DNA from: Candidatus Endonucleibacter bathymodioli
GTDB lineage: Bacteria > Pseudomonadota > Gammaproteobacteria > Pseudomonadales > Endozoicomonadaceae
Direction of reading: 5' to 3'
Assembly (NCBI GenBank): GCA_030674915.1
Contig: JASXSV010000016.1
Coordinates: 18,909-82,908 of the forward strand
Length of the DNA: 64,000 bases
In this document: positions 47,263 to 56,590 of the stretch, piece after piece
Numbering within the stretch: the stretch's first letter is position 1
Layout: the number at the start of each line of letters is the position of its first letter
Position numbers and translations under genes: made by a program
The notes under the pieces: model-generated
Database searches by the model: none
What the model was told of the DNA's origin: nothing
Seen by the model: the letters and a program-made list of their open reading frames with translations, nothing else

Positions 47263-48431
47263 AATCTCTGATTGAAGTGGTTTGCAAGGCGATTATCAGA
47301 TGTGCGATCAAACTCTCTGACTTCCGATCTTATTTCCTCGTAACTTTCGATTCATTTTGTCGCTTTTACCCACTTATCAGCTCTAGAGGCGGATTTAGAA
47401 CGCAATTATGTCGGTAACGCATTACGTTACAGGTATAAATTGGTCATTGCCATCAGGCTAATAACTTGCGCCCTGTTTTTTTCCAAACCACGGTAACGAA
47501 CTTTACGGTAACCAAACTGACACTTAAGGATTCGGAACAGGTGCTCTACCATGGCTCGTATTTTTGATTGCTGGCGATTACGTTTGTGCTGACTGCTACT
47601 TAGGTTGTCTTTTCTTGGCTTGCGCTTGTCATTGACTTTCCAGTGTAATTCCAAGCATCGAGCGCCTCGCTTATATGTGTCGCTGGTGTAGCCCGCATCG
47701 CCAAAGATTACTTCGTCTTCCTTTCTCAACAAAGCAGGCAGTTCGCCAATATCCGCTTTATTGGCAGAGGTAACCGTTACTGTATGAGCAGTACCACTAT
47801 TCACATACGCACCGATATTGATCTTCATGCCAAAGTACCACTGATTTCCTTTACGTGTCTGGTGCATTTCAGGATCACGTTTGCCCTAGACGTTTTTGGT
47901 CGAGGACGAAGCTCTTATTAATGTGGTATCAATCATGGTGCCTTTTGAAAGAGCAAGGCCGTGTAATTGCAAATGCTCACTGACCGCAGTAAATAACTTG
48001 TCAGTCAATTGATTACGCTCCAATAGGTGACGAAATTTCAGGATAGTTGTTTCATCAGGTAACCGATCTTCGCACAGCTCCAATTTGGCAAATCTTCTCA
48101 TTGATTCAATTTCATACACCGCGTCTTCCATCATCGGATCGGATAGTTGAAACCATTGCTGCATGAGATAGATACGCAGCATGGTGGTCAAGCCGATCGG
48201 CTGCGCCCTACAATACGCCCACTTTTCGGGTAATCTGGTTTAATGATTGCTTCAAAGGCTGCCCAAGGAACACAAGATTCCATTTTCTCAAAAAATAACT
48301 CTTTTCGAGTTCTGCGGTTTTTGGCTGCGTAGCTGAGCGACGCAAAACTTTATTGTTTCATTTTGGATAACCGGTTTGCCATAGCAATGCTATTGTACTA
48401 GGTTTTGGCGATTCAATCAGAGACTCCCTAG
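47263..48431 (-). mobile_element. IS5-family element (copy 3, different subtype)
   Basis: Left end GGAATCTCTGATTGAA and right end TTCAATCAGAGACTCCC are inverted with one mismatch. They are flanked by CTAA on the left and CTAG on the right, close to the YTAR target of IS5. Related to copies 1 and 2 but clearly diverged. Confidence 0.75.
47427..48361 (-). pseudogene. IS5-family transposase, multiply disrupted
   Basis: Translation from 48361 starts MKQ and meets TAA at codon 4. ELFFEKMESCVPWAAFEAII and PDYPKSGRIVGR follow, then a frameshift near 48190, MLRIYLMQQWFQLSDP, MIDTTLIRASSSTKN, an in-frame TAG near 47887, then RDPEMHQTRKGNQWYFGMK, FGDAGYTSDTYKRGARCLE and IRAMVEHLFRILKCQFGYRK. The catalytic residues are still readable, but no functional product is possible. 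Confidence 0.82.
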
Positions 48432-48845
48432 TACTACATATCCACGGGCATTCGTTCGCTTGTCCCTAACACCTCCAATGGAAACGGGCATAGCATAGAT
48501 AGATGACACAATCATATATCGCAGCTCATTCAAGCAAGGCTTAGGATTCTTAACTGGCTGTTTCCGTGGCCTAGCCAGTGCCTACAAAAAAATTATCAAA
48601 TTTCTTTTTACTTTAGCTTTACATGGAAGGATATATAAGTAATCATAACTACCAATACATGTTTAATTACAAATACTTAAGGAGGTGACGTTTGATTAGC
48701 ATTTTACATTCGCTAAACTATAACTATAATAATTAGCATGAAGGTTCTAAAATGGACGGAGTAAAACCTCCTAAAAACATTCGAATATAAATTTAAAAAT
48801 GGTTGGGGCATAGTCTCCAAAGACCAGTGATTAGAGGACATAACA
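48432..48845. promoter_or_regulatory. Leader region of sutA with an exceptional ribosome-binding sequence
   Basis: Contains an inverted hairpin repeat (48469-48490). TAAGGAGGTGA at 48678-48688 is an 11-base perfect complement to the 16S rRNA 3' end. It precedes a possible TTG-started 14-codon frame (LISILHSLNYNYNN). A complementary ACCTCCT at 48776-48782 could pair with it. A second tiny frame, MDGVKPPKNIRI, follows. Leader-peptide or RNA control of sutA is possible but unproven. Confidence 0.3.
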
Positions 48846-49088
48846 ATGGCACGGAAAAAGCCTAACAAAGCAGCAGGTTTTGATGGTGTAGATATTAGCT
48901 ATCTCGGCAGTCGAGATGAGCCTGCGGAGGAGAGAACTGTTGAATCTAGGAACAAGCTAAGAAAGAGCCTTAGCAGTCAGATTGAGGAGTTTTTGAGCAA
49001 AGGCGGAGAAATTGAAGAAGTCCCCACTAATGTTACAGCTGAACCTATTCAGAAGCCTAATGGGCAGTACGGGAATAGACCAATTTGA
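48846..49088 (+). CDS. sutA: SutA-type RNA polymerase-associated transcriptional regulator
   Basis: An 80-residue acidic/basic small protein. Its C-terminal half (IEEFLSKGGEIEEVPTNV, then PIQKPNGQYGNRPI) matches the conserved C-terminus of SutA, a Pseudomonas protein that binds RNA polymerase and raises transcription of ribosomal and maintenance genes during slow growth. The acidic N-terminal tail of SutA is shorter here; the first 30 residues are Lys- and Glu-rich. GAGGA before the ATG supports the start. It is monocistronic and ends just before a strong hairpin. The family call rests on the C-terminal motif seen by eye. Confidence 0.82.
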   Translation: MARKKPNKAAGFDGVDISYLGSRDEPAEERTVESRNKLRKSLSSQIEEFLSKGGEIEEVPTNVTAEPIQKPNGQYGNRPI

Positions 49089-49102
49089 TCCATAGTATAG
49101 GG

Positions 49103-49155
49103 ACCGATCAACAAACGAAGGCTGGATTTATTATAGGCTTTGTTTGTTGATCGGT
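49103..49155. terminator. Strong hairpin behind sutA
   Basis: ACCGATCAACAAAC at 49103-49116 pairs perfectly with GTTTGTTGATCGGT at 49142-49155 (14 bp), 15 bases behind the stop codon. No U-run follows, so it may stabilise the 3' end instead of ending transcription by itself. Confidence 0.65.
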
Positions 49156-49267
49156 TATATCCTTCTAACAATTTGAGGGGTAGGTGTCTGCGACACCTTG
49201 AATTTACCCACATCGTATGTCATAACAGCATTAATAATGTGCATAAGTAACTATGTTCAACTTCTAG

Positions 49268-49800
49268 ATTTGGATGCAATCTTTCAAATGATCTTCAAAC
49301 TCAATCATAAAGAGACTTAGTGCTGGCTACCAGTTTTTAGTTAGCATAGTCAACTTTTTTAAATCGTCTGGGATCGCTAAACAAAAGACCTTTTTAGCCG
49401 AGACGTCAGCAGCAAACAGCTTACTATTTTTGATGACCGTATAAATTGCGCTGTTAAATGATTAGATAGAGTTAATAGGGTAGATCGCACGTAGCATATA
49501 TCCCATGCAGGTAAACATAGCACTCAAGCTTCCCCAACAAACCCACCATGAGCTACTGGCCTGATGTACTGTCCATTTCAGCTTCGCCAAATTACTATAG
49601 AGTGAGCATGCTCTTCTTTATTCTCTTAAGATTGCCCATAGCTAGGTATACATCTTTGCTAATGACCTTCTTATCTTTGCCAATTTTAACAGCCATACAA
49701 TCCACGTAGACAATAGAGTAAACAGCATCCAGAGGTCGTGATCTCAATTCTACCACTCGCTCTTGTAAAGTTTTCTTTAAAGTTAGATACCTATCATACT
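49268..49800 (-). pseudogene. IS256-family transposase remnant
   Basis: The minus strand encodes SRPLDAVYSIVYVDCMAVKI with GKDKKVISKDVYLAMG (the first Asp block of IS256 transposases) and the C-terminal KKLTMLTKNWQPALSLFMIE with FEDHLKD. The middle of the gene is largely missing and frames are broken. No terminal repeats recognised. Confidence 0.7.
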
Positions 49801-50196
49801 GGATGGCGCTTGGTTGTCAGCTTCTCACCACTTTGTTGTCGTGGGATGGCATAGCAAGCCCAGTATCTGGCAATGAGGTTTCAGCATAAATCGTTATTGA
49901 GCGTCCAATCGTTCCTACGATGCCAGATCGCAAGGTCATGCCTTCATACTCGTTACCATTGAACGTGTAAGCAGGTGATCAGCAAGCTAAACCTCATGAC
50001 CCAAAAAGTATTATGTCCTTGGTGAGTTGTTAGAATAGTCAGCAACCTTCATCAGGTACAACTACGATATCCCTGCCTATAGCCACAAACCACCTTGCAT
50101 GAAAACATGGCGTTAACTTACAGCTCTATGTTTTTACGACTCACTCCTACGAGGTCTTCGTAAGAAAGTATTCAGTATTCGTAATAGATATTATAA
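49801..50196. other. Intergenic stretch, one hairpin repeat
   Basis: No gene. A direct hairpin-repeat copy lies at 49947-49972 (ACTCGTTACCATTGAACGTG). Confidence 0.45.
49947..49972. repeat. Dispersed hairpin repeat copy
   Basis: TACTCGTTACCATTGAACGT then GTAAGCAGG; core intact, outer stem weak. Confidence 0.55.
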
Positions 50197-51417
50197 CTAT
50201 TCTGTCTCATCTATTGATGGATTCTTGCTCTTCCAACGTGCTTCCCAAGTATTGAGCTCACTAGCGGGCATGGGGCTTGCTATAAAATATCCTTGGGCAA
50301 AATCACACTTCATATCTGACAGCAACCACCAGTCTTCTAAGGTTTCAATGCCCTCAGCAACTGTTTTCAAATTTAGGTTCCGAGCCAGAAAAATATTGGC
50401 CTCAACAATAGCCTTTAGCTTTTTATTCTGGCTAGCATTGTGTACAAAAGAGCGATCAATTTTCAGCTCTGAAAATGGAATGCGGCTGAGCTGCTCCATG
50501 CTAGAATAGCCAATTCCAAAATCATCAATTGACAATGAAAAACCAAACATTTTTAAACGCACCAGAGAAACTAACGCTGCGTCCATATTTTCTATTAGTC
50601 CAGTTTCAGTAATTTCAAGTGTAAGCAAGGAGGGACTAATATTTCTGGATACAGTTTTTTTGAGAATGTGATCAGCAAGTTGGGAGTTATCGAGCATTAG
50701 TGGTGAAATATTGATTGCTACGGATATTGAACGCCCCTGATCCTTCCATGCGTGAACTTGGTCAAGGGCTTGATCCATTAAAAGCATCGTGAATCGGTCA
50801 ATCAGGCGACTGCTTTCTAGCATAGGAATAAAGGCTCTAGGACTTATCGTTCCCAGCTCTGGATGATTCCATCGCGCAAGCCCTTCAGCGGATTTTAGCC
50901 GCCCTGTTTTTAGCTCAACCTTAGGCTGAAAATACAGTTCGAATTGATTTTCATTCATTGCTCTTTCAAGCATAGCTGCGGTTATAGGGACATCCAAGTG
51001 CTCATATTCTTTCTGCACTATTTGATTCCAATAATTATTGATTAGCTCATCCAAAAGCTCTATAGAAACCGGTTTTGGCAAACTTCCTAATAAGTTAAGA
51101 TTATGGTTTTTTGCAATATCCTCAACGGCTCGTATAAGAGAGGAATCTTTAGCGCTTGAAATAATAATAGCCGCCTCTGGCGCTTTTGTTTTCATTTTTT
51201 GAATAAGGAGAATACCATCCATTTTCGGCAGATCAAGGTCGCAAAGCACAATATTGATAGGTGCTTTTGCCCTTAGTATATTTAAAGCTTCAAGCCCATT
51301 TTCGGCCACCTCAATCTGTTCAATACCTATTATTCTCAAAGCCTGCACAATGATTTTTTGTTGGAATTTATGGTCTTCAACCACAAGTACTCTAAGTGTT
51401 TTTACATCTGTACTCAT
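50197..51417 (-). CDS. Response regulator with EAL cyclic-di-GMP phosphodiesterase domain
   Basis: A cytoplasmic 406-residue protein. An N-terminal receiver domain (residues 8-125; acidic pocket in VVEDH, phospho-acceptor Asp60 in LCDLDLPKMDG, Lys in GSLPKPVS) is joined to an EAL domain (about 150-395). EAL motifs are AEGLARW (Gly in place of Ala in EAL; the Glu is kept), INISPLML, LEITETGLIEN, IDDFGIGYSSMEQL, LKIDRSFV and VAEGIET then AQGYFIASPMP. All metal and general-base residues appear present, so c-di-GMP hydrolysis to pGpG is expected. The layout is that of RocR/VieA-type regulators. No sensor kinase is adjacent. Confidence 0.93.
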   Translation of the reverse strand: MSTDVKTLRVLVVEDHKFQQKIIVQALRIIGIEQIEVAENGLEALNILRAKAPINIVLCDLDLPKMDGILLIQKMKTKAPEAAIIISSAKDSSLIRAVEDIAKNHNLNLLGSLPKPVSIELLDELINNYWNQIVQKEYEHLDVPITAAMLERAMNENQFELYFQPKVELKTGRLKSAEGLARWNHPELGTISPRAFIPMLESSRLIDRFTMLLMDQALDQVHAWKDQGRSISVAINISPLMLDNSQLADHILKKTVSRNISPSLLTLEITETGLIENMDAALVSLVRLKMFGFSLSIDDFGIGYSSMEQLSRIPFSELKIDRSFVHNASQNKKLKAIVEANIFLARNLNLKTVAEGIETLEDWWLLSDMKCDFAQGYFIASPMPASELNTWEARWKSKNPSIDETE

Positions 51418-52162
51418 AAGTAACGTCCATATGAATTGGAAATACGCTCATATCACCATACCTTCACGATTAAGTATTATCTTACTCTCGTGCATTCCAC
51501 CAAGCACGGGGATATTATCCATTGCCGCTGAATATCAATCAATTTAGCATTTTCAGCAATCAGTTTAAATAACTCTTGAACTCAACACGGTACATGCATG
51601 GTGGAGAGCTTTTAGAGCAAGAACGTCTCGCTTGTGATTGGTGACCGTTACCATTGACTGTATGAGTAGTACAAAACCCTACGCCTTTAAGGAAGTGCCT
51701 ATATGTATTGTCTCAGGCACCACCTATTTTAGAAAATATCAGTGGTAACCAGCCTCAAGTATTTGGTACTCATCATTGCATTCCTTATTTTGCGCCGAGT
51801 ACCATCTTTTAAGATGCGTCCGCTCTTTAGCAAGATGCACGAAGAAAGACCTACCATTGGGACTACTGACCTCAGAACATGTTCTACTAACTGGTAGCAA
51901 AACCAGGGATTATGGATCCACCTTGACCGAAGGAGTCACGGTAATAGATTTCACACAGTACTTATCGGCAACTATCTATGCATGCAGACGCTTGGTAACG
52001 AGGCATAAAAGTTGGAGGTTATTACTAATAGTGCGCAAGGTAAGAGACTACCTACCGGGAGTTGGAGCGCAATATATTATGGGGCTTGTATGACAATAAT
52101 AGATATTTAGAGTTATTCCCTATACTATAATTCTGATGGGTAATTAGCACCATCAAGGAATA
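51418..52162. other. Intergenic stretch, one hairpin repeat
   Basis: About 745 bases without a convincing gene. A 105-codon open frame at 51776-52093 has no ribosome site or recognisable motif, and I treat it as chance. A hairpin-repeat copy lies at 51641-51671. Confidence 0.45.
51641..51671. repeat. Dispersed hairpin repeat copy
   Basis: GTGACCGTTACCATTGACTG then TATGAGTAGT, with the AGTAG tail seen in other direct copies. Confidence 0.55.
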
Positions 52163-52186
52163 ATGCTCTGTTTTCAAGGAGGTTTC

Positions 52187-52516
52187 ATGATTTATTCAAC
52201 CACTGAGTTAATCCCAGGAAAAGAAATAGAAAAAATTGTAGGCATCGTTACTGACAACGTAGTTCAAGCAAAGCATATTGGACGTGACATAATGGCAGGC
52301 TTAAAAAGTATTGTCGGTGGTGAAATATGCGGCTACACAGAAATATTAACCGAAGCTAGGAATGTTGCATTGCAACGTCTAACTGCAAATGCACAAAAAA
52401 AGGGAGCCGATGCGGGAGCCGATGCTATTGTAGGTATTCATTTTACCACAAGCTCAATCATGGATGGTTCATCTGAAATTATGGTCTTTGGAACAGCGGT
52501 TAAATTCAAAACATAA
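52187..52516 (+). CDS. YbjQ/UPF0145-family protein
   Basis: A 109-residue soluble protein of the YbjQ family, which forms pentamers in known structures; its role is not established. Blocks are TDNVVQAKHIGRDIMAGLKS, IVGGEICGYTEILTEARNVA, KKGADAGADAIVGIHFTTSS and a closing MVFGTAVKF. AAGGAGG lies 6 bases before the ATG at 52187. An in-frame ATG at 52163 is rejected because it lies upstream of that site. Monocistronic. Confidence 0.93.
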   Translation: MIYSTTELIPGKEIEKIVGIVTDNVVQAKHIGRDIMAGLKSIVGGEICGYTEILTEARNVALQRLTANAQKKGADAGADAIVGIHFTTSSIMDGSSEIMVFGTAVKFKT

Positions 52517-52937
52517 CAAGCCCTTCAGCCAGCATTGTGTACCTCCCCGATAAAGTAGACACTTCAATCTAACAAGCTAGATGGGTGTATGTCGCAGAGC
52601 GCAGGGAGCACAAACGGTAAGAATCTACGAGTATTAGATAACTGGGCAGTCAACACCCTAACTCCCTTAAGATGAATTGATATAAATAATCACTGAGCCA
52701 ACGGCACATCGAATAAGCAACACCAAATTCTAAGTAGTAATAAAGCCTGAAACAAAGTCAGCAGAGACAATCTGTGTAGAGGCATAGCTTGAGACACCGC
52801 CTCACTCTACGCCCACTCCAGCAGCACTTCCGTATCATCCAGGCTAAGAAGAATTGGATGTTTTAGGTCTATACCTGAAACTAATAGCTTGGGCTTTGTT
52901 AAGTTATGCTAAGGTATCTAGTTATTCTATCAGTTTT
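52517..52937. other. Intergenic stretch with IS3-like end
   Basis: TGTACCTCCCCGATAAAGTA starting at 52539 resembles the left end of IS3-group elements, and the following bases could encode MSQSAGSTNG, but no transposase is readable. Nothing else seen. Confidence 0.3.
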
Positions 52938-53559
52938 TTATTTTCCTGAAACGTACCCAAAATAGGTGGCGCATGCGTATCCAATACAACCTATAAGTCC
53001 TGGGATAACGTACCGTCGATAAATTTTTGGAAGCCGAAACATCAGATGTACACTAACTGATACTCCTGGGACTCCGTCTCCCTGTATGACTATATTAGTC
53101 GTATAATTTAAATAATATCTTTCATTAAAGCTATTTTCGATATACCTAAAAAATCTCTCATCAAAGTAATCAATGATATCGATTCCTACAGAGTCCGAAT
53201 GCTTTTCGCCATCGTTTACTACAGATTTTGATATACTTAGTGGATCAAGATCAAGAGGGAAAGTAAACAACATTGTTAAATCATCGTTACCTTGAGTATT
53301 GCTGATTATAAAATGATTGGAGTCGAGGACGGTTATCGTCAATGGTCCATTGGTTGCCATACACTTGAATAGTTTCTGTATCCAATCAGGTGTATCATCA
53401 TCAAATGATTTATCTTTCTTAACACTAATTTGTAGTATTTCCCAATTATTATCGATGTTAAAATAATTTGCAACCCCCCCCAGGCCAGGCACCGGCAAAC
53501 TGTGACGATAGTAGTGCTACTGTAAAGAAAATCATACGTATATAAGGTGCATGCTTCAT
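52938..53559 (-). pseudogene. Exported protein split by a poly-C tract (possible phase variation)
   Basis: ATG at 53559, preceded by GGAG, opens a clear signal peptide (MKHAPYIRMIFFTVALLSSQ, FAGA). It then leaves frame at the run of 8 C (8 G in the coding strand) at 53474-53481. With 7 it would join the downstream frame exactly (AWPGG-VANYFNIDNNWEIL). The joined protein would have about 206 residues: signal peptide, a soluble domain with no known match, and a C-terminal hydrophobic helix (VIPGLIGCIGYACATYFGY). Without the shift only a TTG-started, unexported 186-residue product is possible. The N-terminal FNID resembles the small paralogs, but kinship is uncertain. Phase variation, assembly error and plain decay are all possible. 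Confidence 0.65.
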
Positions 53560-53709
53560 AAATACTCCATAGTTTGTTATGAATCATTATTCATTACATC
53601 CTATTATTGGCTTATTATTTAAAAAACCAAACATTTTTCCTCGGAAAATAGTATGCGATTAAACCTGTGTTTATTAGGCGTGAATTCAACTGAGTTCCTA
53701 GACCTAGAT

Positions 53710-54092
53710 TTCCACAATAACTAACACACTTACCAGATAAAAACTCAATCGTACTATAAAGTAGTTTAAAGATTTTCGTGATCGAATATTGATTAAAAAA
53801 TTTGCCTCATCAAATTTATTTTTCGACACGTCGTCAATATTCATTCCCTTTGGGAATAATCTCCAAGGTGACAGCGCTTCAGCCTAGGGATATTTTTATT
53901 GGAACGGTGCGGATAACCATCAATCCTACGCTCCGAAAGTACGAGTATGCTGAAGGATTGAATCTGGTATCGTTCAGACAGAGTCAGCTATTTGTAAGAG
54001 ATTCCCATGTGGTCACCTGGTTCGTTGTATGAGAACTACATCCTATGAGCCGCTGACTCTCAAATCAATTCCCAGTATGTAGATTATTGTGG
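53710..54092. mobile_element. IS30-derived element (copy F)
   Basis: Left end TTCCACAATAACTAACACAC and right end AGATTATTGTGGG are inverted. The 0.38-kb interior lacks most of the transposase but keeps the CTCAAGGTGACAGCGCTTCA-like and TTCCCATGTGGTCACC blocks shared with copies A and D. Its right end lies 5 bases behind the stop codon of paralog F. Confidence 0.7.
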
Positions 54093-54096
54093 GCAT

Positions 54097-54666
54097 CTAT
54101 AAACATATTGTAATATAATCAACAATGAATAAAACTTTCTCTTTATCTATAATATAACTGTGATTATTGTCATATCTCATATAGGAATAAAAAACACGGA
54201 CATATTCTTTCTTCCAGTATTGCTTATAAAAAGGATAGTGCATTCTAAAAAGCATTTCCACATGCGGAAAAGGATTACGCATACTTGAAAAACAAACATT
54301 TTTAACTGTATCAGAAAAATCCCTTACTACTCTATGCGTACTATTAAGAACCAGTCCATCTTTAGTTTCCCATACAAATACATATTTCTCCCAAGAACCA
54401 TCACTAAAACCCAGAAACATTCTATAGAAAAAATCATTAACAATTCCTGCATCAGTGTCAGTCGATCGCCCTTCTATACAAATTACTACGGCAGAGACTG
54501 AGTTACCAGAAGCGCAACACTCAGACATATCAACTGGATATCTGTTATTTACAAGCAGGCTAAGTTTTGTAGTAGCTATAATTTCATCAAAGTCAATATT
54601 AAAAAAACAACTACCCAGAGCTACGCTAGAAAAAAACACACAAATTGCAAATGAAACCATCTTCAT
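54097..54666 (-). CDS. Small exported paralog F
   Basis: A distant member of the A-E family, placed 20 kb away. From ATG 54666 a signal peptide (MKMVSFAICVFFSSVALG) leads into CFFNIDFDE, YPVDMSECC, AVVICIEG, MFLGFSDGSWEKYVFVWETK, HRVVRDF and a tail VRVFYSYMRYDNNHSY...KVLFIVDYI. These line up in order with A-E. Upstream codons to 54747 are open but give no better start. About 189 residues; intact. It lacks the palindrome seen before A-E. Confidence 0.72.
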   Translation of the reverse strand: MKMVSFAICVFFSSVALGSCFFNIDFDEIIATTKLSLLVNNRYPVDMSECCASGNSVSAVVICIEGRSTDTDAGIVNDFFYRMFLGFSDGSWEKYVFVWETKDGLVLNSTHRVVRDFSDTVKNVCFSSMRNPFPHVEMLFRMHYPFYKQYWKKEYVRVFYSYMRYDNNHSYIIDKEKVLFIVDYITICL

Positions 54667-54898
54667 AGTATCAACTCTTAGTTTATTTAAGCTCGGACAA
54701 TACACATTAATCAGTAACTTAGTACAATAAACAATGTTTCTAACCACTGGTAGGCAAAACCTACAAGATAAAATACACTTCCCAGTATTTCATCTGCAGG
54801 GTGCGTTTTGTGAAATCTAAAATATATCAGTTTGGCACTGACTTCATACTGCAACCGCCTGTATTTCGTAGGCTATATCATAAACAACAAAACCCTAT

Positions 54899-55411
54899 AT
54901 TCCCACAATACCAGGCACACCTGAAACTGACTCTAGGGTCAGCTACTCATAGAATAAAGGGTGATATCTTTCTCGGCTAGGATGGACATTTTGAGCCCAT
55001 GCCCGAGCGTGTCTCAAAACCGCTTGTGATAGCCAAAGTGAAAAACAAAACCAAAAAAGTAGTGATCCAGTCCATCAAAAATATTCTATGACCTTATAAA
55101 AACATCTATAAGAACGTTACTCTTGATAATGGTTGCTAGCTCTCGCCCGACCGCAACGAAAGTAACGTTCAATCATTAATAAGTATAATGATCTACTGTA
55201 CTCCCATAACACACATGGCAAAGTAGATTTAACGAGAACACCAATCTAATGTATGCTACGTCGGTTCTTCCCAAAGGGAATGAAGATTAGCTGCATGTCG
55301 AAAAATAAAACTTATGCGACACAATTTTAAATTAACATAATCCCACAAAAATATTTAACCTACTTTGGTCAGATTTAGTTTTATCTGATACGTGTATTAG
55401 TTATTGTGGAA
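54899..55411 (+). mobile_element. IS30-family element, degenerate (copy G)
   Basis: Left end TTCCCACAATACCAGGCACA and right end TATTAGTTATTGTGGAA are inverted. The plus strand keeps IS30 transposase traces (VYFC-type YYCTPITHMAK, VGSSQRE, N-terminal PERVSKPLVIAKVKNKT) broken by stops. The right end lies 19 bases behind the stop of the gene at 55430. Confidence 0.65.
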
Positions 55412-55429
55412 ATATAGGAACTAATTGTA

Positions 55430-56590
55430 TTAATATCTACTTAAGTATTCTGAACCTTCACTAGTCTTAACTAGCGGAGCAAGCATCTGGTCAGGATTAT
55501 AATGATACAACCTATTTCTAATCACACATTTTTCTCTATAAGTACGTGCCCAAAATCCTAATCCCATGGCAGTTCCACTAGCCAAAGCGAGACTAGACAT
55601 CATTCCTACATATAATAAATCATCCGAAATACTGGCAAGATATTGCTCACTTTCTTTTGTCAGTACCTGCGAGAAGACCACTGTTTTTCTCTCTGTATTA
55701 GATACTATAGTAATGTTTTCATTATCAACCGAAAGAGGACAAATATCATTGAGGTGACTATATTGATAGCACTGACTTTCATTAACTCTATGATAACCTT
55801 CAGTATGCTCTAGAGTTAGGTGCGATGTAAACATATAATTACTACAATAACAAGCACTACTCAGAACTAACCCTATCCCTCCAGTATTCACGCAGATGTT
55901 AGCACCCTTCGCTATAAGGTAATTAAGCACCTTGTTATGCAGTCCCTTCTCATAAGCAAAGACCGGCTTAATATTATGCGTGTCGCAGATGACAGATAAC
56001 CGAAGTCTTATGCCATAGAGCATAATCTCTCCAAGCCTCTCACTAATATCTATATCCTTTATTGACTGTAAATATTTTGTCAGCTGCCCTGCTAACGACT
56101 CAACACCACCTGCCATTGTTGTTAGCTGAAGTGCATTTATCATATTGTCTCTCAAGCCCTTTCTTCTACCTGTATCATACCATTCCAACATCAGATCTCG
56201 TATAGATAGCTCATGATTATAGCCAGCTAATGCATCAGCAGCACCTTCTATTCGATGATAACTTAAGTACTCTAAAACACTCCCAACTGATCTTTTATTT
56301 ATCTCTAACTGAATCAACCCCAGTATACTGTTATAACCTCTACTCATAGATACTAATTTTATAAAATCCTCTAATTTATGCTGCTGCATAGAATGATCTG
56401 GAGACAACATTTTGTCGACAGGTGTCCACGCATAAACTAAGGCAGACAATATTTTTTCTTCATCATCAACACTACATGGTGATCCTAATACACAAACAGA
56501 AAAAAGAGAATAAAAAATAAAGCAAAAAACGGCAACCATTAATATTGCAATCTTTTTTTTAATAACAAAAAACACCCTAGTAATATCCAT
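55430..56590 (-). CDS. Membrane-anchored or exported protein with a death-domain-like segment
   Basis: 386 residues. A long hydrophobic helix (about residues 13-36, IAILMVAVFCFIFYSLFSVC) is a signal or anchor. Residues about 115-180 resemble a eukaryotic death domain: YHRIEGAADALAGYN, then DLMLEWYDTGRRKGLRDNMI, NALQLTTMAGGVESLAGQL. These recall the family's mL-x-x-W-x-x-x-x-G-x-x-A-t-x-x-x-L-x-x-A-L pattern with its helix 4 Trp and closing amphipathic helices. Residues 225-260 could be one degenerate ankyrin unit (LNYLIAKGANICV). A second hydrophobic stretch (LYVGMMSSLALASGTAMGLGFW) lies near residue 340, so the middle may face the periplasm or host. AAGG precedes the ATG. Domain call by eye only; alternatives include an unrelated helical bundle. 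Confidence 0.6.
   Translation of the reverse strand: MDITRVFFVIKKKIAILMVAVFCFIFYSLFSVCVLGSPCSVDDEEKILSALVYAWTPVDKMLSPDHSMQQHKLEDFIKLVSMSRGYNSILGLIQLEINKRSVGSVLEYLSYHRIEGAADALAGYNHELSIRDLMLEWYDTGRRKGLRDNMINALQLTTMAGGVESLAGQLTKYLQSIKDIDISERLGEIMLYGIRLRLSVICDTHNIKPVFAYEKGLHNKVLNYLIAKGANICVNTGGIGLVLSSACYCSNYMFTSHLTLEHTEGYHRVNESQCYQYSHLNDICPLSVDNENITIVSNTERKTVVFSQVLTKESEQYLASISDDLLYVGMMSSLALASGTAMGLGFWARTYREKCVIRNRLYHYNPDQMLAPLVKTSEGSEYLSRY

Noticed and set aside
51776..52093. 105-codon plus-strand frame as a gene
   Set aside because: No ribosome site, no motif, no signal peptide, and atypical composition; probably chance in decayed DNA.
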